From Cryptomeria japonica (Eukaryota > Streptophyta > Pinopsida > Cupressales > Cupressaceae), in assembly GCF_030272615.1 (NCBI RefSeq), contig NC_081406.1, forward strand, positions 482,763,900 to 482,827,899: 64,000 bases of DNA. The letters run 5' to 3'. Positions 1 through 11,211 of this stretch are shown here, piece by piece. Position numbers and translations under genes: made by a program. Under the pieces are notes generated by a model that searched no databases, was not told the DNA's origin, and was given only the letters and a program-made list of their open reading frames with translations. The stretch's first letter is position 1; each line of letters begins with the position of its first letter.

Positions 1-235
1 ATATGATACTAATTTGATTTGGAGATGATAAATCTCGATATGATGTTGATTCGATTTTGGAGATGATAAATCTCGATATGATGCCGATTTGATTTTGGAG
101 ATGATAAATCTTGATATGATGCCGATTCGATTTTGGAGATGATAAATCTCGATATGATGTGATTTCGATCTTGGAGATGATAAATCTCGATATGATGCGA
201 TTTCAATTTTGGAGATGATAAATCTCGATATAATG
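1..235. repeat. 38-bp tandem repeat, six copies
   Basis: A 38-bp unit repeats head to tail. The anchor GGAGATGATAAATC occurs at 21, 59, 97, 135, 173 and 211, always 38 bp apart. Copies differ mainly in the stretch after GATATGATG. The array continues beyond the left edge or starts there. Open frames across it merely reflect the repeat. It is followed by T-rich DNA, the same setting as the 35-bp array near 29.9 kb, so it may be untranslated DNA of a Tat-like element (inference). Confidence 0.95.
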
Positions 236-949
236 CCCCAGACGCTGATTGATAGATATCAATGCGAGGATGCCCCCTTGGGAGATGAATCCAATAATTT
301 TTGAATGTTTGTGAATTTTTCGCGATTTTTTTATTTTTTTGAAATTTTTTGAAATTATTTTAATTTTTAGATTTTTAATGATTTTCTGATTTTTAAAGAT
401 TTTTAGAGTCAATCCGATTCATTTCCCGATAAGAAATTTGAAAATGCTGCCCTGCCAGGCTGATTAGTTGATTAGATGATTAAAAATAAGTGGAATAAAA
501 ATCCCACTTAAATGCCCCATTATGAGTTTAAAAAGGTGAATTCCTTTTACCACTCCTCATTTGTGCACTGCGACTGTTTGAGAAAAATTTCTCTGGAGGA
601 AGAAATGGTGATCCCATACCACCCGCATAGGTTCAAGCGAGTTCGGCGATACGAGTGTCCTCCGACATATGGTCCATCAGTACGTGCTTCGAGAAAACCC
701 AACTTTGTAAATTTTTAACTGATTTTTGAAAATTTTAGCTATTTGCATTAAAAAAATCATTTTTTAGCATTTTCACCAGATGGGTTGGGAAAAAAATTAT
801 ATATTTGAAATGTGTTTTTCAATTCGTGAAATGGGTTTTCTGGATTTTCAAAAATTTTCCAATTTTCTTTTGAAAAAAATTAATATATTTATGCATTTTT
901 CTTTTCAAAAATACATCAAAAATTTACTTTTTTGAATTTTTTTTGCAAA
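236..949. other. T-rich non-coding stretch
   Basis: No gene is seen. The DNA is rich in GATTTTT and TTTTTGAAA runs and contains two ATGCCCC motifs (near 234 and 512). The open frame at 512-718 has no recognisable domain and is probably chance. Composition resembles 29.8-30.1 kb, which lies in the untranslated part of a Tat-like element. Confidence 0.55.
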
Positions 950-1135
950 TTGGAAGGAAAAGGCAGTGGTGGAGGCGGAAGCCGCCACCGCAGCCACCGT
1001 CGGCGCTATGGGAGGCGCCGAGGGTGGTAGCTGTGGGAGGTGCCACGGGCGCCACTGTAGGCATCGCCAGCGCTGTAGGAGGCACCGCCAGTGCTGCGAC
1101 TGGAGCTGTCGACGCCATGGGTGCCACGGGGGGAG
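950..1135. repeat. GC-rich island with degenerate 21-bp repeats
   Basis: A sharply GC-rich block lies in T-rich surroundings and ends at a run of about 16 T. Inside it, units starting GCTGTGGGAGG, GCCACTGTAGG, GCTGTAGGAGG, GCTGCGACTGG and GCCATGGGTGCC follow each other at 21-bp spacing from about 1029. Open frames on both strands encode low-complexity Ala/Gly/Pro-rich peptides, as a seven-codon repeat would. No family is recognised and it is not called as a gene. Confidence 0.7.
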
Positions 1136-1639
1136 TTTTTTTTTTTTTTTTTGATTTTTTGATTTTTATGATTTTTTCGATTTGATTTTTCAATTTTTTC
1201 AGTTTTGACAATTTTTTGATTTTTTCGGTTTTGGCGATTTTGATGAATTTTCATTTTTTTTGTGATTTTTTAATTTTTCAATTTTGATGATTTTTTGAGA
1301 AAATGATTTGATTGATCGATTGGTTGACTTTGTTGTCAATTTGATTTTGGTTTTTGATGGGTAAGATTTGATTAGCTATCTAATTGATAAAATTAGATGC
1401 TCCTGATTGATAAATTTGATGATCAGTTTTGATTATCTTGATGCACGCGTGAGATGAGATAAGTTTGATAATGACGTCATGATAGATGAGCGTCATTGAT
1501 AGGGGCCCAACAAGATTTGATAAAAATCTCCATTGAGCAAAATAGATTGATAGATGGATTGATTTGATAGATAGACAAATCAAGAAACTGATATGATGAG
1601 ATGATTTGATTGCAAGAGTAGTTTACCGTTCTTCAGTCT
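1136..1639. other. AT-rich non-coding stretch
   Basis: T-rich sequence changes into TGATTTGATTGAT-like DNA. No gene, tandem array or element end is seen. Confidence 0.55.
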
Positions 1640-3632
1640 CACGAGCGTTTCCCAAAGACATGGATGCTGATACCTCGCCTTAGCCAGGTGGAGTGAGACC
1701 ACATTGGCAGGTGTGGTTTATCTTCCCTTCTTGACATGCCTCGACCTTTGATAAATTGGGAATTACTGGCAGCTTTAGCAGAGCATTGGCATAGTGAGTA
1801 AAACACATTTCATTTGCTAATGGGAGAGATTACGGTGACACCTGAGGATGTCTATCGGATTCTTCGCATCCCTGTGATGGGTGATCTAGTATATTATGAT
1901 CTCAGCGAGTAGGGTGGGACAGAGGCACTTTGCCATGTGTTTGAGGATGATGAGATAGGTGGGTATGATATTGTGTGGTAGGAGATGCTAGAGTTAGGAT
2001 ATGCCACATTACCAATTGTGCTTGCCAAATTTATTGGAGGCTTCCTTTGTCCTAATCATAGGTCAAAGGGATTATCTATTGGATGGGGTCGTCTACTTGA
2101 GCAGATGGTGACAGAGGGGACCCGCTCTGCATGGGGGTCATGTATGTTGGCACATTTGTATCATGACTTGCACTGAGTTGTGTATCAGGGATTGGTTGTG
2201 TTATCAGCTAGGGTGACCATGCTTCAGATATGGGTCTGGGAGCATCTACCTATCACACGACCATTGGTTGATAGAGATAGACCTGTAGGTAAACCTTATG
2301 CTGAGGGGTATCTAGGTATTATTGTCTAGCAAAAGTTGGGAAAACTAGAGTATTGGTGATGAACCCTGGATGATATGGAGACCATACATGGATTGTGAGA
2401 TTTGGCCTGAGGATGTAGTGGAGATGTTGTATGTATTCATGATGCGATATCTGATTGGATCGACACCCTATATCATTGAGCGATTCCTTTATATGAGGGT
2501 GTTGAGACAGTATGGTAGGATATAGGGGATGCCACAAGGTACAACTCATTATGCTTATCGGAGATTGGATGTGGCTACTTGGGAGCCTTCTATTTCATAT
2601 GACTAGGCCTGTGCAGAGTATCGATCATTGGAGCCAGTTGATTGGGATCATCTTCCAGGCATGATGGATAGTGGGATGATACATGAGCATCCTATGCACT
2701 ATATTGTATACAAGTTTCCGAGGTTGACATGTCCAGATGAGCCAGAGCTAATTTTTGATGAGGATGATGAGAGGCTATGACGCAGAGCTCCTAGATGACA
2801 AAGGGATGGTGAGGGGAGAGATGATAGCGGAGATGGGGATGGATATGGAGGAGATGCAGGAGATCATGGTGCTAGAGATGATGAGGGAGGAGATGATGAT
2901 GGGGGAGATGGTCGAGCAGTGGCAGTGGCAGCGATTGGCACACCAGGAGCTAGCAGTTCTAGATCTGCCAGAGATGTATATATAGATTGGATGGCCTGGG
3001 TGGTCAGACATAAGAGATCAAGTCTAGGGGATTAGCGACATCAGGTTCTAGAGTAGGAGGGACCCCTAGTTGAGCAGATACCTATGACAGTATCATGGGC
3101 TGAGCAGCCATAGGTAGAGGCACCTTGATGGATCCTCATTAGGATGTCATTGCATCAGTAGTAGGCTTAGATTATAGACTTATAGGCTCAAGTTCAATAG
3201 CTAGAGAGTCGACTAGTAGAGAGGGACTCTCAGATGGCCCAGCTAGAGACTTAGATGGCTTCTCTCCTAGTCAAGAGAGACGTAGCTATGGATAGGTGTT
3301 GACAGGCTGAGACACAGGTACAGTTGTCAGGAGGTTCTACTTCAGGGAAGACCACCCTGAAGATGATGTGTCAGGGGATCCGAGAGGCTGAGTATTATAG
3401 GACCTTATACTTAACTGTTGTTCCTCCTGATCGGAGGGCTCTAGGATTTTCACAACTGAGTAGGACATCGAGGTACAGCCAGACTGAGAGTCGAGGAGTG
3501 ATAGGGCCTCTTCAAAGAGCTCCCCCAAGTGGGGACTCAGGTACAGGGGTACCAGCTGGTGCTACTCTACTTGCTGCATCAAGACAGAGTTCCGTTATGC
3601 GTCTGAGTGGTCACACTGATATGGGACATTGA
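1640..3632 (+). pseudogene. Plant mobile domain protein, broken copy
   Basis: Conceptual translation matches the plant mobile domain, a family found in host proteins of the MAIN/MAIL type and in plant transposons. Visible landmarks in order are a leucine-rich start near 1740-1790, THFHL-like TFHLLMGEITVTPEDV (about 1801-1850), a MLAHLYHDLH block ending near 2175, and QIWVWEHLPI (about 2227-2256). The first part stays in one frame but is cut by stops. The frame changes between about 2180 and 2640. The next part reads DWDHLPGMMDSG and then a long acidic Asp/Gly run (2755-2985). The tail to 3632 is Gln/Thr-rich with weak coiled-coil character. No credible start codon remains. Whether the source was a host gene or a transposon passenger cannot be decided here. 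Confidence 0.75.
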
Positions 3633-5404
3633 TCTATTTATGTACACACGTTTTTGTGATGAGATATTGATGATTCCTGTGATGTATAGTTGTGATGTAT
3701 CTCATATATTTTGTGATATCATTGTACCTTGGACATTGATCTTGTTTTGATGATATGATATGCAGTTGATTCTATTCACTCTACATGACCTATGAAATGA
3801 TGGATGCATTCTATTTGACATATGATTATGATGTGCAGTTACTTTCATGATGTATGCTTGAAGTATACTTTAATTTTTATATGCTTATGAATTCTAGATG
3901 ATAGATATATGATGATGCAGTATTTACATGATGTATGCAAATATGTATGGTGATGCTTATAATTTCAATGTGATGTATGTGCAATGCAATGCTTTCTATG
4001 TTTATGATATTTTTATGATTTTCTCATGCATGTCAATATGAGATGGATGCAATGCAATGCAATGGTGATACCTTATATGATTTGAGATTAGATAAATGTC
4101 ATGCAATGATCTTACTAAATGAATGAATGAGTTTATGCTTTATATGAATGATGTCTTGGTATGTAATGGTTACTTGAGATGAACTAACTTATCACGCAGG
4201 ATGAATGAATTGATTATTTTTGTTATTGTTCATTGTACTCATTCACGTAATAAGAGAGATAACACCATGTTAGATTTGGCTTTGGAAAAGATGAGCATTG
4301 TGATCCCATGCAAAATGAAATGTAAATCTATCTTAAAATGCAAATGCAAAATGAAATGCAATGCAGTGATCGGACCGGTCATGGAGTCATTGCTTTGTTT
4401 CATCATTGAGCCTTTAAAATGTGGGAAGTGAGTGCAAACATCAATGGTATAATTGAACCATGATGATCTAAGCACTACTTTCCTAGGTTTTGATATTGCA
4501 AGTTAGCACAAGAATCAAGGTATAATTGAACCAAGATGACCAAAGTGTTGTTTGCGTAAAACAAGCAGTATTAACCATTTCTATATGCAAGTGCGAAATG
4601 TCTTCAATGATATTTTGATGATCATTTTCTTAGACAACTTTGCACATATTAATGATTAATTTACAGATAGTAGACAAGAAAAATATCATGTTCCTTCCTC
4701 ATTCCTCTAGTCAAAGACATCTTGGAGTTACTCAAAAATCATGATAGCGAAAATCCAAATAAAATAGTTGGACCATTATTGCCAAAGTGTTAAAATCATG
4801 AGTCAAGATATATCATCCATTGATATGTGTTTTGTCATGATTAGATTGATATGTGATAGTTAAAGGTTGACAATGTGATCTTATGTTGGATGTATCTCAA
4901 TTTTTTGCTTGACAAGCATTGTCTGACTGTTGTTCTACCTACTTTGATTAAGCTCAAAATGATTGCAACTTTTTGCACCCAACCAGGTTTAGGATTTTGC
5001 CACCAACCTAGAAACAAGCCCTATTATGATATAGTCAATAATCCAAACCATGACAAGAAATCACATGGGATGCCTGCGTATGTACAAAGGCCTTATGATG
5101 AATATGAACAACACTGATGGAAAAGAATGCAAACAGAAGAAAGTGTGAACCAATAGATGGCAAAGCTAGCCGACAGATAGTGCCTGTTTGCCAAGTTTTC
5201 ACCATCTATTTTTATTGCACATTTTCTCATATTTAATTTTTATTTTTTTTTATTATTATTTTTTGCTTTTTCTTTTACTATTTTTCGATTTTCTGTTTTT
5301 TCAGTATTTTTAGTTTTTTCGCTTTTTCACTATTTTTGGATTTTTTGCTTTGTCACTATTTTTGGATTTTTTAGACATAAAACTTCTTCAGATGCATGCT
5401 ATTG
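3633..5404. other. AT-rich non-coding DNA beside the Tat-like pol
   Basis: No gene is seen. The left part is rich in GATGTATGC-like words. A short imperfect direct repeat around GTATAATTGAACCA occurs near 4447 and 4522. A strongly T-rich tract fills 5220-5375, next to the end of the minus-strand integrase. Part of this should be the 3' untranslated region and LTR of the Tat-like element, but I found no LTR boundary. Confidence 0.5.
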
Positions 5405-6795
5405 ATGGGTTCCTCAATTTGATCTCAATCTTGTGTTGATAGCTAATATGCCCCTGACCCAAATACTGTTGTGACCACAAATGGACCTAACCAGTTTGGT
5501 TCAAATTTTCCCTTCTTTTCTCGATCTGACTGATTTCGTGGATTTTCCTTTAGTACTAGTTCTCCCACTTGAAAGATTCATGGTTTAACCTTGTGATTAT
5601 AACTTCGACACATTCTTTGTTGATATACCTTTAGATGATCAAAGACATTTTGTCTTCTTTCATGGATCAGTTCTAACTCTTGCAGTCTAGATACTTGTTG
5701 TTCTTCATCTGGGATAAGTCCTTTTAGTGATACACGTAGAGAGGGTATCTCTACTTCAATTGGCAATATGGCTTCTAATCCATATACAAGAGAGAAAGGT
5801 GTGGCACCTGTTGGTGTGCAGATACTGGTGTGGTAGGCCTAGAGAGCAGGGTTTAATTGAATATGTCAATCTTTCCCAGCATCGTTCACTATCTTTTTGA
5901 GGATTTTTAGAATAGTTTTGTTAGATGCTTCTACTTGCCCATTCCCCTGTGGATAATAGGGTGTGGAGAATCTATGCTAGATCTTATACTTCTCACATAG
6001 CTCTTGTACATCTTGATTCTTGAATGGTCACCCATTATCAATGATAATGATCATTGGTATTCCATAACGACAGATGATGTAATTCAAGATAAATGCACCA
6101 ATTTGTTTTCCTGTGATATTTGTGAGAGGTATTGCTTCAATCCATTTTGTAAAATATTCTATAGCTACAAGGATGAATTTGTGACCATTAGATGAAGAAG
6201 GATTTATTTTTCCTACTAGATCAAGACCCCATTGGTAGAAAGGCCAAGATGTTGCCAAAGCATGAAGTTCTTGTGTTGGTGCATGAATCAAGTTCCCATG
6301 GATCTGACATTGTTTGCACGTTCTAGCTATCTGAAAAGAATCCCGTTCCATAGTCGGCCAATAATAGCCCAAGCGTATGAGTTTTTTCAAAAGGGTAAGA
6401 CCACTTGAATGAGTGCCACAAATGTCATTATGGACTTCCTTTAAGGCCTTCTCAGATTCTTCTTGTTCGAGACATCTTAAAAGAGTACCGTCTAGACCTC
6501 GTTTAAATAGGGTATCCGCGACAAGAGTGTAATGGGAGGATTGGCAAATAAAGTTTCTCTTTTGATTTTTTGATAACTTAGGAGGTAAGATGTTATCTTT
6601 CAGGTATGTGTAAATTGGGCCATAGTGGGAGGAATCATGTCAAATGAGTTGACAAATGGTTTGGGAATCAAGACAATTATGAGATGGGTAAAACAACTCT
6701 TCAACCAGGAATTCATAACGCTCTTGATTTTCTTGTGTTTGTAATAGAGAAGCAAGTGTTGTCATGGCATCTGCTACTTTTTTATCATTTCTTGG
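5405..6795 (-). pseudogene. Tat-like Ty3/Gypsy integrase, broken by stops
   Basis: Integrase inserts retrotransposon cDNA into the genome. Read on the minus strand in one frame, this block keeps the zinc-binding module (two His in HNDICGTH near 6410-6440, then CKQCQ near 6310), the first catalytic Asp (GLDLVG, about 6220), the second (IDNG, about 6035) and the catalytic Glu (NGQVEAS, about 5930). The C-terminal part has VEIPSLRV, YNHKVKP and a GPY/F-type module (FEPNWLGPFVV, about 5490). All three DDE residues survive. In-frame stops include one after IDNG (CGA to TGA type) and one after NHKVKP. It continues the frame of the RNase H fragment at 6799-7428. The dual RNase H style places it in the Tat group of Gypsy elements. 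Confidence 0.85.
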
Positions 6796-6798
6796 AAT

Positions 6799-7428
6799 TT
6801 ATTCAAAAGTGATTTCAACAAAATATTTCTTGAAGTCATCCACCATCTTTTTGTAAGGCATGAGTTTTCCATCTTTTGTTTGATAGTCATCACTGATTTG
6901 ATTGATGACAAGCTGAGAGTCTCCAAAGACCTGAAGTTGTGTAATGTTCCATTCTACAGCCATTTTGATACTTATAGCCAAAGCTTCATACTCTACAGTG
7001 TTGTTGGTGCATGGGAAGCTTAATTTGTATGCTTTTGAAATTGTATGACCTTGTGGTGTGATGAATAGTATGCTTGCTTTTGATCCATGATGTGTTTCAT
7101 TATTGATGCTTTCTCCTAGACTGATATTCGGGTGATGTATTATAAGATCTGGATCCAACCCTGGAATGTCTGCATATGACCATCTTTTGATTTGCCTCCT
7201 TTTGAAGAGTTCCAAGTATTTTTGCCTTTCTAGTTCTGATAGAGAAGTTGTTGGATGTAGATCAGTTGTGCCAATGATAACTGCCTCTGCTGGTTCCATC
7301 AAGATATATGGCTTCTCTTGATAAAATTTAGATAAGGTGTCAAATCTCCCATCTTCTGATGCCTTGAGGAGGTTTTCACCGTTAGATGCATCCTTTGTTT
7401 TTACTCTTTTTCGGTCTAATGTTGCCAA
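6799..7428 (-). pseudogene. Pre-RT linker fused in frame to the second RNase H of a Tat-like Gypsy element
   Basis: This 209-residue open frame joins two normally distant parts of a Tat-type pol. Residues 1-105 end in RWSYADIPGLDPDLIIHHP, the usual linker before reverse transcriptase. From about residue 112 it reads as the additional plant RNase H domain, with NNTVEYEALA and FGDSQLVINQI. The whole reverse transcriptase and first RNase H are missing, yet the reading frame is kept and runs on into the integrase after a stop. It may be a fixed RT-less derivative or a lucky deletion. The start codon is arbitrary because this was part of a polyprotein. Confidence 0.8.
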
Positions 7429-8161
7429 GAAATGGTTTCAGCATTAGACTTGATATTGTTTTCTTTATTTTCACTTTTGCGACTAGGAGATTTGACACCC
7501 ATTTGACTTGAAGATACGTTTCTAAAATTTCCGATGAGAGTTGTTGTAGGTTCAATTTCATTAAGATATAAAGATATGGAATGGTCATTAGGAAAGGTAT
7601 CCATGGTGGTATGTCCTTCATTTTCCTAGTCCATAGGTTCAGGATGAATTAAGGATAAAGGATCCTCATGTTGGATTATGTCAAAGATATTAGGGGTCAC
7701 CATAGAGATGTCAAGGATTTCAGTATGTATTTCCATGTCTAGAACAATACTCTCGACAGAATGACCTCGCGGAAGTAGCTCCTGATTGTCCTTGGTTAAG
7801 TCCATGTCAGTCGCATGTGATTCTGATTCAATAGGCTAGTTCCTAATGTTTGTCCTGCATACGTGTGAACCATATCGACTTCTACATCTTCTTCTTCCCT
7901 TTCAACTTCAAGTTGCTCTTGTTTGTTGTTCCATGATAATGAATATTCTCCATTTCCTCGATCTCTTAGCTGTATTTGTTTTTCCATGTTTGACAAAATT
8001 GATGCAAATGATTGTTCTTTGGATTGTGTGTTGGAATATGTTGCCTCTTTGTTATGTGAAACCATGACCTCTTGAGCTGATTTTAGATTATTACAACACT
8101 ACAATGGATTTGAGTCTACTGATATTGTGATTTCCTGCCCATTGTAGGGAAATTTTAAGCA
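7429..8161 (-). pseudogene. Gypsy polyprotein linker, degenerate
   Basis: This lies between the protease and the pre-RT linker. Short minus-strand frames (8065-7796 with a Glu-rich run, 7621-7382, 7604-7416) have no recognised domain. The frame shifts somewhere between about 7800 and 7430. It is best read as the decayed spacer of the same polyprotein. Confidence 0.5.
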
Positions 8162-8779
8162 CTAATGGCATGTTGATGGAATAGCTTGCATGTTTTGTAT
8201 CCATGGTCTCCCCAAGAGTATGTTGTATGGAAAGTCCAAGTCTAGAACTTGGCATGTTGTCTCTTTTTGCAAAGGTCCCACGCTGATGGGTAACATCAAA
8301 ATTCCTTTAGAGTAATGTTCTTCTTCACCATATGCTTTAATTTTGATCTTTTTCAGGGGATCAACTACATCTTCTGAATAACCAAAAGCACGAACAAGAC
8401 TCAAAGAGCAAATGTTTAAGCCAACTCCTCCATCTATTCGAACACGTTTAACAAGCATTCTATGAATGAGGACTTTAATTTGCAAGGAATCAATGCTTAG
8501 ATGTGAAGGAGATAAGATTTGAATAGGATCCTCTGAAATAGGCTTGATGGGTATATTGTTTGGTAAGGATGCTATGGAAGGTTCTTGCAAGCTTTCAGGA
8601 GGTGTAGGAATAGATTCCTTTGGAGAGTTAATTTGCTTATGGAGGGATGAGCCGTTGCTAGACATAGGTGCATGATTTTGATCTTTCTCAGCCAAATCCT
8701 TTAGGGATATCTTTAAGAGTTCCATAAAAGAGCCACCTTTCTTTTGAGATGTATTTGAATCCTTGTGAGGTTTTAACAT
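8162..8779 (-). pseudogene. Gypsy retropepsin-like protease region
   Basis: The retropepsin cuts the Gag-Pol polyprotein. The 205-residue frame starts with a Ser/Pro-rich stretch. From about residue 105 it shows the protease fold: VLIHRMLVKRVRIDGGVGLN, where the usual Asp-Ser/Thr-Gly active site appears as IDGG, and then NILLGRPWI near the end, the conserved second half of the domain. The DGG in place of DSG or DTG suggests an inactive enzyme. It lies directly upstream, on the minus strand, of the linker and RNase H pieces. Confidence 0.8.
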
Positions 8780-9407
8780 GGTTGGATTTTGATTTTGGAC
8801 TCATTTGATTGTTCTGAAATGTTGGTTTGTTATGTTTTCTTCTTCTGTTTTGCTTTGGTATGTCATGTTGATATGATTTTCAGCTATTGCAAATGTTTTT
8901 GTTTCTGTTTCAAAGGTTTGATTGTCTAAAAGTTGTTTTTGATAAAGGATCAACTGTCAATGTAAATGTGATAGCGTGATATGACATGACAAGATGGTTT
9001 AAGTGTTTTAAAAGTTTGCAAGTTTTTCGATCTTCAGTTTTCAAGTGCAATGGTGATGATTTGATAAGAACCAAGTCCAATAGGAACGATATATCCTATG
9101 ATAGAGAACGAGGTTATGTTGATCAATCATTGTAGTTTCATGATTAAAGGATGATAGATCCTGATGAGAAACTATGTTTGAGTGATCAGTTTATCTAAGA
9201 AAATGTGATGTTGCACTTTAAGGTGTTAGATCTTTAAACTTGTTGGAAATGAATACTTGAGACCTTTAGCATGTCTAGCTCTTGAATCTGTTTTGACAGA
9301 AGATAACCTAATTGAATGACCTAAGAAGATGACCTAGTCTCTATGTTTGACTGTCTGAGAAATGGGTTATTTTTGTTTTCTAATTTTGATGCATTTTACC
9401 ACAAATA
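8780..9407. other. Non-coding leader of the Tat-like element
   Basis: No gene and no gag homology is visible upstream of the protease. The DNA is unremarkable, mixed AT-rich sequence. A long untranslated leader is common in Tat-group elements, so this is assigned to the leader by position only. Confidence 0.4.
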
Positions 9408-9575
9408 CTGACAGACAGACCAAAAATGCTGACAGACAGACCAAAAACACTGACAGACAGACCAGAAATGCTATTCTGCACACCAGAAATGCTGACAGAT
9501 AAACCAGAAACGCTGCCAGACAGACCAAAAACACTGACAGATAGTCCAGAAATGCTGACGAACATACCAGACACA
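9408..9575. repeat. 21-bp tandem repeat, eight copies
   Basis: Eight consecutive 21-bp units follow the pattern CTGACAGACAGACCAGAAATG with substitutions but no length change. Units 1-3 and 5-7 are clearest; unit 4 starts CTATTCTGCACACC. Because 21 is seven codons, open frames cross it on both strands and encode heptad-like peptides; these are not called as genes. It belongs to a wider set of 21-bp units between 9.4 and 11.6 kb. Confidence 0.9.
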
Positions 9576-9782
9576 TTGTTCTACAATATAGTGACTAAAA
9601 AGTTCAAATGATAATGTGTAGACTTAGTAAATTAAGTGTTTGAACTTAAGAGATTTCAATTTTGACCCAACTTTGTGATTTTCAGACTCAAAAAATGGAT
9701 ATGTAGACCTAGCAAGTACCAACTAGGAGATCCAATGCTGCAACATGAGCAATTTGACATGCAACTCACAAGAGTTGTTGAT

Positions 9783-10193
9783 TTGACCAAGGGAGCTGAC
9801 CTTTAGACCAAGAGAGCTACTGTTTAGACCAGGAACTCTACTGTACTGACCAGAAATGCTGCTAAACTGACCAGAAACTCTAATGTTTAGAGCATAAACT
9901 CTAATGTGCTCAACCTTGGAGAGTTAATGTTGAAATATGAGAAATTTGACATTCACACCACGAGAGCTGATGTTTGGACTAAAAATGCGACTGTTTGGAC
10001 CGTAGGTGCGACTGTTTGAACTGTAGATTCAACTGTTTGAACTAGCAGTGCTAATGTTTGGACCAAAAGAGCTAATGTTTGGACTATGAATGTAACTGTT
10101 TGGGCTGATAAAGCTAATGTTTGGATTGTGAATGCGACTGTTTGGATCGTAGGTGCAACTGTTTTGACTGAAAGAGCTAATCTGCTGTGAAAC
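9783..10193. repeat. Diverged 21-bp repeat array
   Basis: Units such as GCTGATGTTTGGACTAAAAAT and GCGACTGTTTGGACCGTAGGT follow each other every 21 bp from about 9968 to 10190. A second run with GACCAGAAAC-type units covers about 9789-9910. A unique stretch of roughly 50 bp separates them. They share the GACC/GACT core with the array at 9408-9575, suggesting one old array that has drifted. Confidence 0.8.
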
Positions 10194-11196
10194 TTGTGAA
10201 TTTGACCATTTTAAGTTTGATTTTTCAATGTTTGTTGTATTTTTGTCCCAAAGGACACATAAAGTGTATGTTCAAGAAGCTTTAAAGGATGCCCAAGTTT
10301 TCACGGGTTTTGAACAATTTGAAAACACATCAATCTGTCTATCCTAAGGAGATTGGCTTCATTATTAGTTCTTAGCCCACAACTTGGTACCCTGTCAGCT
10401 CACATAGCCTTGTCACCCCCTAAAGGGCACCCGTGTTTTTGCCTTTGTGAGAGCTAGTGGAGTCCCGTTATGAGCCTAGCAATAAGGTCTCAAAAGGGGA
10501 GTTCGCACATACGCTCAAGAGGGACATATGGTGAGTATCTTAAGGAGTCCCTCTCTATGCACTAAGAATTTAATAATGTTTGGAGGTAAACCAAGTAGCT
10601 TTTAATTTACTTGGAACTAGTAAGGGATCCGTTCGGCACGTCGAGGTATAAACTCAATTAAGAGGTCTCCCAACCTTGAAAACCAAGGTTTGATATACCT
10701 GAAGGTACATAGGAGAGCTATTCTTGAGCACTGTCGTTGCTTTGATTTTCATCAAAAACACATTTATTTTATAGTGGGTTGGAGTACTTGGCATTACCTA
10801 TTCCCACTTAGGTCATTCCCCTCAGTTAATAACTCCTCGCGAGGGCAGGCCTGCTAAAGAAATGCACTATTGAAGGCAAAGGATGAGTCTGGCTTTTTGA
10901 TCACTTAAGAAAGGTGAGAGCATACTTGCCTATCATCAAAATACATAAGACATGTTTGTCCATTTCCATTGTAATTAGTCTATGTGCCTAATTTAACAAA
11001 TATAAGTGCAAAATCCTGTGGCTGCAAACAAAGTTAGAAGTTTATGTTGCATTCTTTGACGGCGAAATAGTTTATGACTCTGGTCTTTCATAGCAAAATA
11101 AGTACCTGCAAAACCAACAATCTATGAATTAAGTTCACGAAAATGATAGTCCAGAAGCAAAAATGGGGAATGCAACATACAATATTCGCAAAATTA
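10194..11196. other. Unique leader sequence between 21-bp arrays
   Basis: About 1 kb without a gene. Base composition is more balanced than the surroundings, with words such as GGGATCCGTTCGGCACGTCG. No domain or long frame is seen. By position it is untranslated leader of the Tat-like element. Confidence 0.4.
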
Positions 11197-11211
11197 ATTA
11201 AAAACTGAAAA

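Noticed and set aside
203-412. Lys/Ile-rich minus-strand frame
   Set aside because: It is a translation of T-rich low-complexity DNA.
924-1254. Overlapping Ala/Gly/Pro-rich frames on both strands
   Set aside because: They are a consequence of the GC-rich repeat island; the three frames contradict each other and none shows a known domain.
3950-5400. 3' LTR of the Tat-like element matching 11606 onward
   Set aside because: I searched for the TGTGATGCTAAAAATG start left of the integrase and found no convincing match, so no LTR pair is claimed.
9426-9611. Open frame with a heptad TDRP/E pattern on the plus strand, and mirror frames on the minus strand
   Set aside because: It simply reads a 21-bp tandem repeat; frames are open on both strands, with no start context or domain.
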